Positions 1-9,942 of a stretch of 64,000 nt of DNA are shown here, in pieces. The DNA is from Misgurnus anguillicaudatus (lineage: Eukaryota; Chordata; Actinopteri; Cypriniformes; Cobitidae), in the NCBI RefSeq assembly GCF_027580225.2, contig NC_073351.2, positions 8,226,501 through 8,290,500 on the forward strand. The letters are read 5' to 3'. Position 1 is the stretch's first letter. Each line of letters opens with the position of its first letter. The position numbers and the translations under genes are program-made. The notes under the pieces were generated by a model. That model saw nothing but the letters and a program-made list of their open reading frames with translations. It was not told the origin of the DNA and did no database searches.

Positions 1-352
1 ACTGCAATGTACTACAACCATGCTACTGACAAGCAACCAAATGTTTATTTTTTTATTATATTACTATACTTATCTTGTTTTACTTTTCAGGCATCTGTAT
101 TTAAAGTTCCCGTACATGTAAAAAAATATATATACTCCGACCTTAACACTTTCATAGCATGGCTTGGAAAGAAAAAGGTTCTCCCTCAGCTTTAAGCAAA
201 CATAGTTTTATAATGACTAATATTTACTGTAATAACAGTGCACATGAGATTATGTCTGATGTAAATTTGATTCATTAATAGATATTTAATAAGAATTGTT
301 GTTTAATGGTTCAAATGGTTGTGTATATTTTCATGCATACCTCCAGTGTAAA

Positions 353-438
353 TAAAAGTTCTTTTATCAAGGATTTATTATGCAGCCCTTCCAAAACTTG
401 ATGTGGCCCTCTGGTCTAAAATGTTTGCCCACCTCTGC
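353..438. mobile_element. hAT-like element end (fragment)
   Basis: Read on the minus strand this begins cagaggtgggcaaac and continues with wording about the 'gagggccacat' motif, a terminus common in fish hAT (Charlie-type) elements. Only this end is visible; no partner end or TSD was found in the window, so it is a truncated copy. The class is recalled from family knowledge, not tested. Confidence 0.4.
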
Positions 439-494
439 ACTAGAGGCTTAAATATGTATGTAGGGGTTAAATCTGTCTCACCTGTATCTTCTAA

Positions 495-700
495 AATACT
501 TTAGGCCAGAGGTCCCGAACCACTGGGTCATGGACAAGTTGCTACCAGGTTGCAAGAACGTGCTGGAAAAATGTGCATAATAGCAAAATAATTGCTTTAT
601 CGGGTGTTTTGCCCTTTAAGAGCCGCCATCAGATGACCTTGATCGTTTTGTACATTTCACATAATTGTTGCATCAGGGATGTGCAACCCGGAGTCGTGCA
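495..700. mobile_element. hAT-like remnant (ggtccc-gaaccactggg type)
   Basis: The stretch contains gaggtcccgaaccactgggt and downstream text typical of degenerate hAT termini of the 'ggtccccgaaccactgggcc' type. No matching inverted end is seen nearby. A short similar phrase, ggacctccaaggggcccc, occurs at 13433-13450. This is a low-confidence class call from remembered motifs. Confidence 0.3.
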
Positions 701-1107
701 GCAACTGAATCCAAAATAAATTCAAAATCAGCAGTGTTTTGCTTCTCTATAAAATAAATGTGTCTGTCAGACTGCGCAAATGAATTTATTAAAGCCGTAA
801 ATCCATAGGTTATGCATTTAGAGTAATGCGATGAATTTAAAACTGAAATGTCATTGTTTTTACCCTATCCCCTATTACTCATCGTCTTGACATTTACAAA
901 ACACATACGTAATGACAGATCTGCACGAGTTTTTACATTAAGTAAAGCTCATTAAAAGTAGTTCAGTCATGACAAGAATAAAGGCGGATAAAGTTTTGGC
1001 ATGGTACTGTGGACATGCAAGAGAGGTTAATGTTAGAGCTTTGACTGTGCTGCGCAGTAGAGGTCTTCACGGGTCCACTGTTTTGCTTTTTTTTTTTTTT
1101 TGTCCAA

Positions 1108-1157
1108 TCTATTTCCTTGTAAGCGACTTTGAGTTCATGAAAAGCGCTATATAAATT
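1108..1157 (+). mobile_element. L2-type LINE/SINE 3' tail, left half
   Basis: The string gcgactttgagttcatgaaa followed by agcgctatataaat is the usual 3' end of fish L2-type LINEs and SINEs that share their tail. It stops exactly at the left TSD (atataaat) of the hAT at 1158-4944 and continues after the right TSD at 4945. The two halves were therefore one tail before the insertion. Confidence 0.7.
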
Positions 1158-1714
1158 AGGGATGCACCGAATCCAGATTTTTTGGGTTCGGCCGAATACC
1201 GAATCCACTGTTTAAGATTCGGCCGAAAACGAATACCGAATCCTACTTGCATCCTTATTCCATTAACACAGTAAAACACATTAATGAAGTAAACAACATC
1301 CACAGCAGTGTATTTTTCATTTTATTTAATTTTAACTGTACATTATCCCAGGATGACAAGTTGGAAAAACTATTTTGACAATTACCATAAGCCAGAGGTG
1401 GGTAGTAACGAATTACATTTACTTCGTTACATTTACTTGAGTAATTTTTTTGGGTAACTAGTACTTTTAGAGTAAATTTAAGGATGGGTACTTTTTACTC
1501 TTACTCAAGTACATTTCTAATGAAAAAATTGTACTTTTACTTCGCTACATTCGGTGGCGTTACTACGCTACTTTCAAATGGTAATAATTAATGAATATAT
1601 TTTATTTTTTAAGTTTATATGGCTTGTTCGAAAGTCTCGCGAGACGTTAGAGAGGCAGCGTGCGTTGCGAGGGGGGGCTACGTATCACCCTTTAGCGCGC
1701 GTAGATGAAAGGAG

Positions 1715-1904
1715 ATGACTGAAGCGGAGGATGACCTATGCAAGCTATCGGAGGCAGATCAGGCGTGGCCTCAAGTTTGGTCTATGTTTACACTACAAAA
1801 GGTCAAAAAGAATAGTTTCACAATGCAATGTTTGCTTTGTGCACCAAAACGAACTGACATCTCAGCATACAGGAATTCAAGCTCCAACCTGAAACAACAC
1901 GGCG
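1715..1904 (+). pseudogene. Tol2-like transposase, first coding exon (BED finger remnant)
   Basis: The frame starts MTEAEDDLCKLSEADQAW and continues with a pattern typical of BED-type zinc fingers in hAT transposases: an aromatic core (WPQVWSMF), a Cys pair (CLLC), then a Ser-rich stretch (SSSNLKQH) ending in His. BED fingers bind the transposon ends. The exon runs into a strong donor, gcg|gtaagt, at 1904/1905. No later exon with the DDE core, hAT dimerisation region or stop in phase could be recognised before 4380, so this is probably a left-over of an autonomous copy rather than a working gene. The ATG at 1715 is the first in frame. Fusion of this exon to host sequence is possible in principle, but it lies on the strand opposite to arhgap42. 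Confidence 0.7.
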
Positions 1905-3526
1905 GTAAGTGTCACTTTGTGCAGTGCCTTATTATAATATTATTTCCCGCACTGTTTTTGTCATATGCGCTCTTGTGCAAGCAATGAGAATTACTCTAAC
2001 CTTACAAACAACACACGTTCACATCTGTACATTTCCATATCATTTCCTCATAAAACTAAACAAATTGAACAGCGTGTTAGGTCTTGCATTAATAATACGG
2101 GAGAACCGGAGCAAAAGTAACGCTGGACGAAAGTAACAAAGCGATTTTCTAAGAGGACTGATACCATTTACATCCCAAACTATGACAGCATCTTTGCAAC
2201 CCTTGACAGAGCTGACAAATATCGCGTTATTTACTCACCATTTTCCGGGTGTAGATCCAGAAAGGTGTTTTCAACCATAAGTAAATTCCAAAAGCGGTCA
2301 TTGTTTTCTTATAACGCGTTGTGTTTCTCGTTTCATCAATCTTCGGGTTATTTAGTGCTCTAACACATCCTGAAGTTTGACTTCTCAAGAGTTTTTCAAA
2401 ATAAAAGTAAATCGGGTTTAAATGTGAGGAGATCCTGTCGGGACGAAAGTAACACTTACTTTTGTACCATTTATATTATTCTAATTTTATTTTATTTAAT
2501 TTTCATATTGTTCAAACTGTTGAATTTAAGTTTGTACTGTTGGTTGCTTTTGAAACATTTGATAAAACTGAAATTTAAAATGAAAATATAATTTCATTAT
2601 GTTTTACAAAGATAAATTACAAAATATGTTTGCAGTTACATATTAAAGAGGTCATAGTCATGTATGGTTGATAGGAACAGGTGTAGCGCGAAGGTCTACG
2701 TTGTTTTGTTGTGTTAAAAAAGGTGGCAATTCACCACTTATGTTTAAAGTGAAATTATACTAGTCATTTTACATTTGTTCAAAATTCCACCTGGTATTGA
2801 TGAACCACACTTGTGAGTTACTGACCACAGCAAAAATATATCTCTGTCTGAAGCATTATCTTTAAAAATGTAAAAAACGTAAAAAAAAAAATTCTGAAAA
2901 ATTGTACTTTTCGCCTGTTCTCCCTTACACATAACCGGACAAATGTAGAAAATACATACGAATAAAAACTGTATTGTATTTTATTTAATTCCTTCCTAAA
3001 GAATCTATATACTTATAAAAATAAAAGAATAAAGTATGTTTTTAAAGAAACATGTTTTATATATTATAATAAATGTAGAGTTGATTGGCAAAAACAGATA
3101 AGTTCCATTTGTAATTCTAAAATAAGCATTTTATCAAGCTCCTTATGTTGATTAATTGCACATTAATGGCAATGAAAATAACCTATTCATATAAAAACAT
3201 GATAACAAACAGACACACACATTCTTTTTTTCTTACTGTAAGCTTGTTTAAAGGCAGATGCAGCCAAATTTTGTTGTGAACTTGAAAATAAATACACAAT
3301 TAACTGTCAGAAAACAGTCAGTGTGTGTTTAAGATTTTTTTTAATGACACGTTATGTGATGTTGGAGGACTGAGATAGACTGCTTTACTTTAACCTAGGT
3401 TAATATAAGTAGTATCTAAGCAGAACAATGAGACTTTTAAAGAGAGGTTTGTGAAAGCCCTCCAAGTAGTCTGAAATTCAGGGATTTTACGCTTCTTTTC
3501 AATCAGATCGGAAGTAACGAGTAACT

Positions 3527-4220
3527 TAGTCTCGCGTAGCCAGACCTTCAATACTGAAGGTCTGGTGTTTTTTGCTGCTTTTTCTGGACAAAGCCCGCCC
3601 ACGAGCTGTTTGACCGACATGTCAAACAACCAATCACAGTTTGTTTCATCTAGCGTCACGTTTCGGACTCCCCACAATAAAGAGCCGGCTGGCAACAAGT
3701 CAGTTAATGAAATAACCAGCCGCAACCAAATAGTATCTAAATAAACCACATTACTCACCATAGGACAACGTTGAGCACTTCATCAACAGCCACACCAATG
3801 AGACGATCCTGTTAAACGTCTGTTTGAAGCATATCTCTCCACTTTTTAACACATACAAGCAATTCAGGAGAACCAAACTTTTAAACTCCACTAACTGCCT
3901 TAATGAAAACTCTTGGACGTCTTTTATAGAGTCAATGCCGCGAACTATGCATATTTTTGAGAATCCAATGTTTAGCTGATCATGATAACTGCTCATTTTT
4001 ATCCACGTGAACACGACTGATTCTCTTCCTCAATGGAACGTCAGAGCTTTGTTTTCCAGGGACTGAAACTAATCGCGACACTCGCGTCTCTTGGAAATCC
4101 GTTTTTTTCCAACCAATCAAAGACGACTTTAACATTCTCACAGGTTTTCCAGAAAAGTGTACGAAAAACATCAGACGTTCAGCCAACCGTTTGTGGGCGT
4201 GACGTCTGAGGCTGAGACTA
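3527..4220. mobile_element. 694-bp element with 9-bp TSD, superfamily unclear
   Basis: The element begins tagtctcgcg and ends gagacta, flanked on both sides by the exact 9-bp repeat cgagtaact (3518-3526, 4221-4229). The terminal inverted repeat is only about 7 bp. Open frames on the minus strand (3751-4014, 3980-4186) match nothing I know. A 9-bp TSD is longer than the 8 bp of hAT and P elements; Merlin-like elements are known with 8-9 bp. It inserted in the right part of the Tol2-like element. Confidence 0.75.
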
Positions 4221-4759
4221 CGAGTAACTAACTACTTGAGTAGTTTTTTCATCTAATACTTTTTTACTCTTACTCAAGTAAATAATTAGATTGTTACTTT
4301 TACTTTTACTTGAGTACATTTTTGTATAAGTACTTGTACTTTTACTTGAGTACAGATTTTGGGTACTCTACCCACCTCTGCCATAAGCCTATGCATAATG
4401 AAAGCGATGCGTTGCGACACGCTCGTTTTTCCAATAAGCAAGCAGCTCCGCGCTGAAAACCGGCACGATAGTTCAAAAATATTCAACTTTGAGTGAGAAG
4501 CTCCGCTCGTCAATGTCAGTTTTCACACGGCCGTCCAATTACAGTGGAGAAGGGGCGGGACATTACCACAGTAACCAACCGGCTCACAGCTGAAGCATCA
4601 CAGCTACCAAGCGCTTGGCTGAAAAACAGCTGGCATTTGGCGTGCTCAAGGCGTTTTCAGTTGTGTTTAAAGGTTTTGGTATGTCCAGCCCCTAAGGCTC
4701 ACCGAAAGAAAAATCTCATCTCCACGTCAGCAACCGATGTGTTTAATCAACGGCCGCGT

Positions 4760-4920
4760 GACGTCGACCAGCGTAGCGCAAACCTAGGATTCGGTTCGGT
4801 GGAAAAAAAATCTAGGATTTGGCCGAATACTGGGCTTTTTGACCGGGTTTGGGTTCTGCCGAATCCTACATTTTTTTCCACCGAACCGAACCCTAGGCTT
4901 GCGCTACGCTGGTCGACGTC
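4760..4920. repeat. subterminal hairpin of the outer hAT
   Basis: Positions 4760-4808 (gacgtcgaccagcgtagcgc, then aaacctaggattcggttcgg) are repeated inverted at about 4869-4919. The arms are about 48 bp and nearly perfect, with a spacer of about 60 bp. It sits just inside the right end of the hAT at 1158-4944 and also reuses the element's own ggattcggt end motif. It could be a transposase-binding or foldback structure. Confidence 0.8.
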
Positions 4921-4944
4921 AATCCTGGATTCGGTGCATCCCTA

Positions 4945-4981
4945 ATATAAATAAAATGTATTATTATTATCATTATCACTT
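4945..4981 (+). mobile_element. L2-type LINE/SINE 3' tail, right half
   Basis: After the hAT's right TSD the sequence resumes atataaataaaatgtatta with TTA repeats, the expected end of the L2-type tail begun at 1108-1157. Joining the two halves across one copy of atataaat restores a continuous tail. Confidence 0.7.
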
Positions 4982-5403
4982 AGTTCCGAAAACCAGAGGT
5001 CTGATCCAGGACTCAAATGGGTTCAGTGCCGTTTACAAAATTGCCACTGGATCAGATTCGGGTCTAATTTTCTCAGGTTTGTCTCGCATCTGGTCTTTCT
5101 TTAAAAACAAAACATTTATGCTCGTCGGGTATAAAGTGATTCAGGACATTTCAGGTCAGGTACATTTCTTTGAACCCGAGAAGACCTATACTGCACAACA
5201 CAGCATGCTAACAAGACTATTTAAATTTAAAAGAAGGATGAACTGGCTACGAATTACTTGAAAGCCAACAAAAAATATATATATAAAAAAAATCAAAAGC
5301 CCTTTTGTTAAAATACAAACTAATGTGTTCCAATTGCTATAATATTTCATTGTATTACTAGAATAGTGTGTTTTCACTGAAGTGTCTGTTTGAGCAACAC
5401 ATA

Positions 5404-5422
5404 CACACACACACACACACAC
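5404..5422. repeat. (CA)n microsatellite
   Basis: Simple CA dinucleotide run. It lies next to a fish 'tggggac' repeat that is bounded on its other side by a longer CA run. Confidence 0.95.
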
Positions 5423-5438
5423 TCTGGTTTCCATGTTT

Positions 5439-5671
5439 TGTGGGGACATTTCATAGACCTAATGCATTTCATACCGTACAAACTGTATATTCGATTCCCC
5501 TTACCTACCCCATTCCCTAACCCCAACCATCACAGAAACCCTTCTCCTACTTCACATTTTCAATAAACATCATTCTGTTTGATTTATAAGCTTGTTTCCT
5601 CATGGGGACCTCAAAATGTCCCCACAAGGTCATAAAAACACTGGTATTTCTGTCTTTGTGGGGACAATTGG

Positions 5672-5672
<1 letters not shown>
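5439..5672. mobile_element. fish 'gtggggac' dispersed repeat between CA runs
   Basis: The unit starts near tttgtggggacatttcatag and ends near ctttgtggggacaattggtc, and includes ctcatggggacctcaaaatg. I remember this as a widespread teleost repeat that typically abuts CA microsatellites, as here on both sides. The gtggggac phrases recur in direct and inverted order, but no clear TSD is visible. Confidence 0.55.

Positions 5673-5728
<56 letters not shown>
5673..5728. repeat. (CA)n microsatellite, about 56 bp
   Basis: Uninterrupted CA run immediately right of the fish gtggggac repeat. It yields spurious frames of alternating Cys-Val or Thr-His. Confidence 0.97.
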
Positions 5729-5729
<1 letters not shown>

Positions 5730-6219
5730 CCCACCAGCATCCAGATACAATGTACTACAGAGACTAACATTCCACATGATTATTGTTAGTTGTTGGTTTT
5801 ATGAGGCTTCCTAAAAGCCTTCTTCCACATTCACCTGTCAACTACAATGTGTTGATTAAAAACACACAGAGACGCTGATATCCGCCTGCTGATTTACCGA
5901 CCAATCAGAGAAAAAATAAACATGTTTGTTTGCTCGTTTTCTCATTAGCACATCAGTTAATCAAAGTGACGCTGTGAGGTGTTAATCTGATAATGGATAA
6001 CAACAGCAACACATTTCTGTGTAACATTCTTTACAAAAAGGCCCTGTGGTGGTACTATGTGATTTTAACAATGCACTGTGTTTAAAACACTATTTCCATA
6101 GCATGTTTAAATACGGCACATGGCTTGTCCATAAAGCCTTAGTGATACACTGTAAAAATGATATCAAATAAGCATATTACTTTAACTCCTCATTTTCTCA
6201 CTAGTGGAGAATAAGAACA

Positions 6220-7128
6220 TTAAAGCAATATTCCATTTTCTTAAAAGAAAAATCCAGATAATTTACTCACCACCATGTCATCCAAAATGTTGATGTCTTT
6301 CTTTGTTCAGTCGAGAAGAAATTATGTTTTTTGAGGAAAACATTGCAGGATTTTTCTCATTTTAATGGACTTTTAATGGAGCCCAACATTTAATACTTAA
6401 CTCAACACTTAACAGTTTTTTTCAACGGAGTTTCAAAGGACTATAAACAATCCCAAACGAGGCATAAGGGTCTTATCTAGCAAAACGATTGTCATTTTTG
6501 ATAAGAAAAATAAAATATATGTACTTTTAAAGCACAACTTCTCGTTGAGATCCGGTCGTGATGCGCCAGCGTGACCCCACGCAATACGTCATGACGTCAA
6601 GAGGTCACAGAGGACGAACGCGAAACTCCGCCCCAGTGTTTACAAGTGTGTTGAAAGAGGACCGTACCGACGTTGTTGTATGTCAACTGATACTAATTAA
6701 TGTCTTTGTGTCAGTTTATTGTTTACAATGGTCCGCAAATGTGCATTTTATATATGTAACACATGACCTCCCCACGTCACCACGCATCTACGTGAGGTCA
6801 CGCTGGACCGGATCTAGACGAAAAGTTGTGGTTTAAAAGAGCATATTTGTTATTTTTCTTGTCAAAAATGAAAATCGTTTCACTAGATAAGACCCCCATG
6901 CCTCGCCTGGGATCGCTTATAGTCCCCCGAAAACTGTTAAGTGTTGAGTTAAGTGCTAAGTGTTGGTGTATATTAAAGTCCTTTAAAATGAGAAAAATCC
7001 TGCAATGTTTTCCTCAAAAAACATAATTTCTTCTCGCCTGAACAAAGAAAGACATCAACATTTTGGATGTCATGGTGGTGAGTTAATTATCTGGATTTTT
7101 CTTTTAAGAAAATTGAATATTCCTTTAA
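6220..7128. mobile_element. TTAA-flanked long-inverted-repeat element, 0.9 kb
   Basis: The left end is ttaaagcaatattcc and the right end is its inverse, ggaatattcctttaa-like, with TTAA at 6220-6223 and 7125-7128. The arms extend inward for about 300 bp (left 6220-6560, right 6800-7128) and share actcaccaccatgtcat and cattgcaggatttttctcat in inverted order. TTAA TSDs fit piggyBac or Kolobok superfamilies. No transposase frame is present. A related right arm occurs at about 26240-26561. Confidence 0.85.
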
Positions 7129-7810
7129 GTGGGGCATAACAAACGGGAGGAAATTTGGTCATTTTGTGCCCATTTCTATTATTCCTTTATTTATTGAACA
7201 TACACTCAAAACGACACATTTAAATATAAGCCTAATTTAAACCAACATCAGACTGTGAAGAAAATGTCACGCTGAACCATAACCTACAAAAATAAATTAA
7301 CATCTGAATGTTAATTAAAGCAGAGCAAAAACTTTAATGTGGAGAGGCGGTATAAGCGGTAGCGGGTATAAAAGTTACGTTTTGTGACACGTAATAAAAA
7401 AGAAAGCTGGATATTTTGCACAAACAGAGAAAACCATGACAGACAGCGGACCTAATCAACCAAAAGGCCAGCCGAAAAGAAAGTATGATGACTTTTGTCA
7501 GAGACAAACTGCAAACACAGTTCAAAAGTAAATTATAATAATGCAACTAAGTCTTATTTCTTGCAAAGTGAGAATACATTTGCACATTTTAACTTTTTTA
7601 CAAGTTATGTCAACCTATCACAAGTCAAAACTTAAAAAAGTTTGTTAAATTGACTTGCATAACCAAGTTGTTTAACCTTCATGCTGCATTGTTTACATTG
7701 TATGTATGGAACTACTACATGCACCAAAAGTTGTGGTATTACTATAGTATAGGATCAGGTAAATGAAGCTTTGCAAATGTGCTGATATTTTGCATAATGT
7801 CACTGCTTAC

Positions 7811-7872
7811 CAGTCGTCTTCTCTCCTCTTCCATGGTGTTCAGCAGCTGGGAAAACTCTTTAAAGGATTGAG
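7811..7872 (-). CDS. arhgap42: arhgap42 coding exon 3 (BAR domain part)
   Basis: Read on the minus strand, the exon lies between a tgtttcag acceptor and a ctg|gtaagc donor. It is 62 bp, opens in phase with the last base of exon 2 (G|CT gives Ala) and ends on a codon boundary. It encodes QSFKEFSQLLNTMEEERRRL. From memory this fits the early BAR domain of ARHGAP42 (QSLKEF...EEERRRL) better than ARHGAP26, ARHGAP10 or OPHN1, which differ in the last residues. The BAR domain of GRAF proteins binds curved membranes and dimerises. The next exon, expected to continue with the conserved IQNAND-like stretch, is beyond the left edge. Both splice sites and phase are intact, so the exon looks functional. 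Confidence 0.87.
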
Positions 7873-8930
7873 CTGAAACAGAAAAATATAGTTATTAATC
7901 CATTTGCATTTGCCGGTTAAAGTTTAAACATATAATAATTTGATTCATGTGGGTCAATAGAAATGCAGTTAAGTAGATGTGGTTAGCATTGATTTATTGC
8001 CATGGTTATTTATATGAATGATTCAATGTTTAAGGCGAATGCAGAATGAACAATAGAAACGATTTTATGAATTTGAATCAATATAGCACAGTTATAAAAA
8101 GACCTCCGTCCACTTTCGGACACCTCAAATGAAGAAAGAGCAGTATTTAATAATTGATCTATATTAAACAGAGCACTTAAAAGGTGCTAAAGGTTTTACC
8201 TTTTAGATGCTCTGACTGACCAGCTCACTTTACAATGTTTATAGATGAGATATGAACATAGCAGTTTACTATTACATACATGTACATTCCCTATAATTAT
8301 CAGTGGGAAAAATACCCATTTTAATTTCTTCTAGCAAAAGATTTCTTAAAACCAAACTACACAAAAACTGGCACTGCTTTCTTTCTTTCCCTTTCCTTTA
8401 GTTTCTCATACATGTAGTTATCCTCCAACAACATACCATTACCCATGTATCTATTGTACAGCTGCTTTGAGGGCAGGTAGGGGGCGAGATTTATCACCTG
8501 AAAATTACTTTAATTCCCACAATCCCCGTTAAGTCCAGGAGTAAAGCACTTAATCACAGTGCCACGTTTGGAGTGCCACGTTTCCAAAAATGGCAACACT
8601 GTTTGCATTTTTAACCGGTCGCCTAAAGTTGAAAATGTTTAACTTGTCGCTTCTTACCTCGTCCTATCACAGTGTAAGAGGGGCAGGACAAATGCCACGT
8701 GCCAACCAACAGGCACAGAGGTCTCATAGCAACCAAAGTTGAAAAAAACAATGCCAAGCTCCCACAATCTTCATTTTTAGAGTACAGCTGCCGTTTCCAT
8801 CCTTGCTTTAATGCTTTTGTGTACACATGGCCTTAGTGCAATATAAGCTATCATGTGCAAGACATTTCCCTGTCTATGCTTTAGGATAGACTTTAGCACC
8901 CCATACGGAATAAATGTTTTGAGGGAGCGT

Positions 8931-9822
8931 GCACTTGAATGTTCATTTCTCTACCATAAGCCATCTCCAAAGGTGTTTCAGAAAATTTGGCAGTACATCC
9001 AACCGGCGTCACAACCACAGACCACGTGTAACCACACCAGCCCAGGACCTCCTCATCCTCGTCTGAGACCAGCCACCCGGACAGCTGCTGCAACAATCAG
9101 TTTGCATAACCAAAAAAAATTCTGCAAAAAATTTCAGAAACTGCCTCAGGAAAGCTCATCTGCATGCTTGTAGTCCTCATCTGGGTCTCGATCTGACTAC
9201 AGTTCGTTGTTGTAAACGACTTGAGAGGGCAAATCCTTACATTCGATGGCGTTTTCACTGTACAGGGCAGATGGCAGACAGCGTGTATGGCGTCGTGTAG
9301 GTTAGTGGTTTGCTGATGTCAACGTTGTGGATCGAGTGGCCCATGGTTGCGGTTGGGTTATGGTATGGGCAGGCGTATGTTATGGACAACGAACACAGGT
9401 GCATTTTATTGATGACCTTTCGAATGCACAGGGATACCATGATGAGATCCTGAGGCCCACTGCTGTGCCATTCATCCACGACCATCACCTCATGTTGCAG
9501 CATGACAATGCACGCCTCCATGTTGAAAGGATTTGTACACAATTCACGAAAGCTGAAAACATCCCAGTTCTTGCATGGCCAGCATACTCACTGGACCGGA
9601 TGGATGTTACCCATTGAGCATGTTTTGGATAACCTGGATCAGCGTATACAACAGTGTGTTCCAGTTCCTGCCAATATCCAGCAACTTTACACAGCCATTG
9701 AAGATGAGTGGACGAACATTCCAAAGGCCACAATCAACAACCTGATCAACACTATGCGAAGGAGATGTGTTGCATTGCGTAAGGCAAATTGTTTCGGACC
9801 CCCGGACCTCCTAATACAGTAA
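8931..9822 (+). pseudogene. Tc1-like transposase relic
   Basis: The degenerate frame covers most of a DD34E transposase. Recognisable pieces are the N-terminal helix-turn-helix region near 8931-9120, then VMVWAGVCYGQRTQVHFID at about 9361-9415, FIHDHHLMLQHDNARLH with the second catalytic Asp at about 9470-9524, and IPVLAWPAYS near 9562-9590. The C-terminal piece VPVPANIQQLYTAIEDEWTN at about 9660-9720 is in another frame. The first catalytic Asp (usually in an LFTDES motif) is missing: sequence jumps from the RWR region directly to the following ADGRQRVW region at about 9246-9290. An in-frame stop and a frameshift near 9600 complete the inactivation. No function is expected. Confidence 0.88.
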
Positions 9823-9942
9823 AACTGCACATTTTAAAGTGGCCTCCCTGCTGAAAAAAACAATAGAACCATTACAGAAAATTCTTATGGTTTCCATTAA
9901 AATACCAATAGGAACCATTAGCTTTTACCATTAAAACCACTA

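Larger units (their letters stand above)
1393..4380 (+). mobile_element. Tol2-like hAT element, 3.0 kb
   Basis: The ends are cagaggtgggtagtaacg (left) and ctacccacctctg (right), followed inward by repeated ttacttgagta motifs like those of medaka Tol2. The exact 8-bp TSD ccataagc flanks both sides (1385-1392, 4381-4388). It keeps a first transposase exon with a BED-type finger at 1715-1904, but I see no frame for the catalytic core, so it looks non-autonomous. It carries a further 694-bp insertion at 3527-4220 and is itself inserted into the hAT at 1158-4944. Confidence 0.92.
1158..4944. mobile_element. hAT element (tagggatgcaccgaa ends), 3.8 kb with inserts
   Basis: The left end reads tagggatgcaccgaatcca and the right end is its inverse, tggattcggtgcatcccta. 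Both are flanked by the exact 8-bp repeat atataaat (1150-1157 and 4945-4952). An 8-bp TSD and ends of this kind are hallmarks of the hAT superfamily. Once the 2988-bp inner insertion is removed the element is only about 0.8 kb with no transposase frame, so it is non-autonomous. It landed in an L2-type tail. Confidence 0.9.
1020..5225. repeat. possible outermost inverted-repeat element
   Basis: The minus strand of about 1037-1074 (cccgtgaagacctctactgc onward) resembles the plus strand of about 5175-5213 (cccgagaagacctatactgc onward), including a following 'caNcacag' and 'ctaaca'. The two arms face each other and enclose the L2-type tail and both hAT elements. They could be ends of an old DNA transposon into which everything else was inserted. 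The match is only about 35-40 bp and imperfect, and no TSD was found. Confidence 0.35.
1..7810 (-). other. arhgap42: arhgap42 intron 3 (partial)
   Basis: This is everything left of coding exon 3; the intron leaves the window before its acceptor is reached. Most of it is mobile DNA: hAT-like remnants at 353-700, a nested cluster at 1020-5225, microsatellites with a fish repeat at 5404-5728, and a TTAA-flanked element at 6220-7128. Stretches 1-352, 701-985, 5729-6219 and 7129-7810 show no gene or element that I recognise. The intron assignment follows from the exon 3 donor at 7806-7810, read on the minus strand as gtaag. Confidence 0.8.

Noticed and set aside
3751..4186. Two overlapping minus-strand frames in the 694-bp element
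   Set aside because: They lack catalytic or zinc-finger motifs and are not called as transposase genes. They are mentioned only as content of the element.
5547..5814. Frames of alternating Cys-Val or Thr-His
   Set aside because: They are readings of the (CA)n microsatellite, not genes.
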